Positions 6,987 to 7,885 of a DNA stretch of 7,885 nucleotides are shown one piece after another (position 1 is the first letter of the stretch; each line of letters starts with the position of its first letter). Origin of the DNA: PGZG01 sp040235405 (GTDB lineage: Bacteria; Pseudomonadota; Gammaproteobacteria; Pseudomonadales; Alcanivoracaceae); assembly GCA_040235405.1 (NCBI GenBank), contig JBECKT010000180.1, positions 1 to 7,885 on the forward strand, in the 5' to 3' direction. The notes under the pieces are model-generated. The model was not told the DNA's origin. It worked only from the letters and a program-made list of their open reading frames with translations, and did no database searches. Made by a program: the position numbers and the translations under genes.

Positions 6987-7011
6987 GTACCCGGTATAAA
7001 AAAGCCGGTAC
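6987..7011. other. Hairpin with A-rich loop, alternative partner to the porin terminator
   Basis: GTACC (6987-6991) pairs with GGTAC (7007-7011). After a bulged C the stem continues with GGT (6993-6995) opposite GCC (7004-7006), leaving the loop ATAAAAAA. Its right arm is also the left arm of the 7006-7045 hairpin, so the two folds exclude each other. Confidence 0.45.
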
Positions 7012-7045
7012 TGATTTCGGCTGCTGCGCTGCCTGATCAGTACCG
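6998..7045 (-). terminator. Rho-independent terminator of the porin gene
   Basis: CGGTACTGAT (7006-7015) and ATCAGTACCG (7036-7045) form a perfect 10-bp inverted repeat around a 20-base GC-rich loop. Read on the minus strand, the stem is followed after two bases by six T residues (complement of A 6998-7003), the standard layout of an intrinsic terminator. It lies 44 bases past the porin stop codon. On the plus strand no T-run follows, so strong two-way termination is not expected. Confidence 0.8.
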
Positions 7046-7051
7046 TCAAAG

Positions 7052-7067
7052 GCCCCCCGAAGGGGGC
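7052..7067 (-). other. GC hairpin with TTCG tetraloop just after the porin gene
   Basis: GCCCCC (7052-7057) pairs with GGGGGC (7062-7067). On the minus strand the loop reads C(TTCG)G, a very stable tetraloop class. It begins 22 bases past the porin stop and is followed only by a CTTTG run, so it may act as an RNA 3'-end stabiliser or a weak first terminator ahead of the stronger one. Confidence 0.6.
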
Positions 7068-7088
7068 GCGGGAGAATCAAGCGCGGGA

Positions 7089-7802
7089 TCAGAAGGTGAA
7101 GGCGTAGCCTACGTTGAACAGGACGTCCTGATCGTCAGTCACGAAGATGTTCACGACATCATCGTCAGACGCCACGACTTTTGATGCAGTGAAGGTCAGG
7201 TTTTCAACCGGGGAGTAGCTGACGTCAACGTGAGTGTAATCAATCTCGTCTGCATCAAACATCCAAGTGCCAACAGTAACGCCGAACTTGTCGTAGGCAT
7301 AGCTCAGGGTCAGGTACTTGTCTTTTGCGAAAGCCTTGTCGCCATCGTCATCATCGGCAACCGACAGGTAGACACCCAGGTCGAAACCACCCATGCCCAG
7401 ACCGAGAATCACTTCGCCGGCTTCGCCAATGCCCTGATCAATGCCCGGGTAGATGTAGCTCCAGTAGGAGATGTCATAGCTCAGACCGCCTGCTTCTCCA
7501 GCAAAGCCGAAGTACACGTCGGTCTCGCCACCCGGTGTGGCAACCGGTGCACCTTCTGTAGTAACACCTGCGACAGCCCTTTCTGATGAGCCCCAGACGC
7601 CGGCGTAAAGGCCTGATTCATGGCTGTAGTCGAGGCTGCCATGGACGTTGCCGGCGCCGGAGGTCAGATCCAGACCGCGCCACAGGTAGAAGTTGGAGAT
7701 GCCAAGGCTGCCAGTTACTTCTGCAGCAGCAGTGATCGGTGCGGCAGCAGCAGCGAAAGCAACGGCCAGTGCAGACATTTTCAGTACGGATTTCTTGCTC
7801 AT
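7089..7802 (-). CDS. TorF-family putative porin (Gcw_chp-type outer-membrane protein)
   Basis: This 237-residue protein has a signal peptide at residues 1-27 (MSKKSVLKMS, then an Ala-rich core ending TAAA). The mature chain begins EVTGSLGISNFYLWRGLDLT, matching the start of the Gcw_chp/TorF family, which is predicted to form an outer-membrane beta-barrel. It shows alternating strands such as GLYAGVWGSS, YDISYWSYIY, FDLGVYLSV and KYLTLSYAYD, and ends in VGYAFTF, the C-terminal aromatic signal for barrel assembly. Acidic loops lie at 150-155 (DDDDGD), 183-188 and 213-215. The start at 7802 follows GAGG (7812-7815) by 9 bases; an in-frame upstream ATG at 7871 would place 23 polar residues before the signal peptide and is unlikely. 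It converges on urtE and is probably a single gene with its own terminator. The solute it passes is unknown; a link to urea or ammonium use is suggested only by position. Confidence 0.85.
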   Translation of the reverse strand: MSKKSVLKMSALAVAFAAAAAPITAAAEVTGSLGISNFYLWRGLDLTSGAGNVHGSLDYSHESGLYAGVWGSSERAVAGVTTEGAPVATPGGETDVYFGFAGEAGGLSYDISYWSYIYPGIDQGIGEAGEVILGLGMGGFDLGVYLSVADDDDGDKAFAKDKYLTLSYAYDKFGVTVGTWMFDADEIDYTHVDVSYSPVENLTFTASKVVASDDDVVNIFVTDDQDVLFNVGYAFTF

Positions 7803-7885
7803 GGATACAGCCCTCTTCAGTGACAGTGTTGTGGTTGCCGCGCTGCGACCTGGGGCCGTGGCAGCTGTCACAAGAAAGGCATTTT
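7803..7885 (-). promoter_or_regulatory. Upstream region of the porin gene, with a 7-bp inverted repeat
   Basis: The 83 bases between the porin start and the window edge hold its ribosome binding site (AAGAGGG, complement of 7811-7817) and an inverted repeat, GTGACAG (7820-7826) and CTGTCAC (7865-7871), with 38 bases between the arms. I see no clear -35/-10 pair. The promoter may lie partly beyond the window. Confidence 0.35.

Noticed and set aside
7803..7871. A 23-residue N-terminal extension of the porin from ATG 7871
   Set aside because: It would place polar residues ahead of the signal peptide, and the AAGAGGG site precedes ATG 7802.

Overview
The window is a nitrogen-assimilation locus for urea from a moderately GC-rich Gram-negative proteobacterium. 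The signal peptides, an outer-membrane beta-barrel protein of the TorF/Gcw_chp type, the long proteobacterial form of UrtB and the general protein style suggest a marine gammaproteobacterium of the Marinobacter or Oceanospirillales sort. That lineage guess is inference only; no rRNA or other marker gene is present.

Layout, left to right. (1) Positions 1-405 hold the 3' end of a large biotin-dependent carboxylase, best read as urea carboxylase. It carries the C-terminal biotinyl domain with an EAMKME motif. (2) About 30 bases later, on the same strand, comes a GntR/FadR-type (FCD) transcriptional regulator. (3) After a 94-base gap follows a complete five-gene urea ABC transporter, urtA-urtB-urtC-urtD-urtE: a periplasmic binding protein, two membrane permeases and two ATPases. 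The last four genes are packed with gaps or overlaps of a few bases. urtA is separated from urtB by a perfect GC-rich stem-loop. (4) A 120-base convergent intergenic region holds several hairpins, including a good rho-independent terminator facing the minus strand. (5) On the minus strand is a TorF-family putative porin with its own ribosome binding site. Its upstream region runs to the window edge.

How the genes fit together: UrtA would capture urea (or a short amide) in the periplasm, UrtB and UrtC would form the channel, and UrtD and UrtE would power it with ATP. In the cytoplasm, urea carboxylase would convert urea to allophanate, which an allophanate hydrolase (not in the window, possibly upstream) would split to ammonia and CO2. 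The FCD regulator between the two modules is the natural candidate to control one or both. The porin may give the outer-membrane entry route, but only its position argues for this.

The main points worth a second look are: the link of urtABCDE to a urea (or possibly guanidine) carboxylase rather than to urease; the roughly 230-residue periplasmic domain of UrtB with internal HEAT-like repeats; the urtA/urtB stem-loop; and the overlapping hairpins between urtE and the porin gene. I saw no tRNA, rRNA, CRISPR array, insertion sequence or other mobile element.
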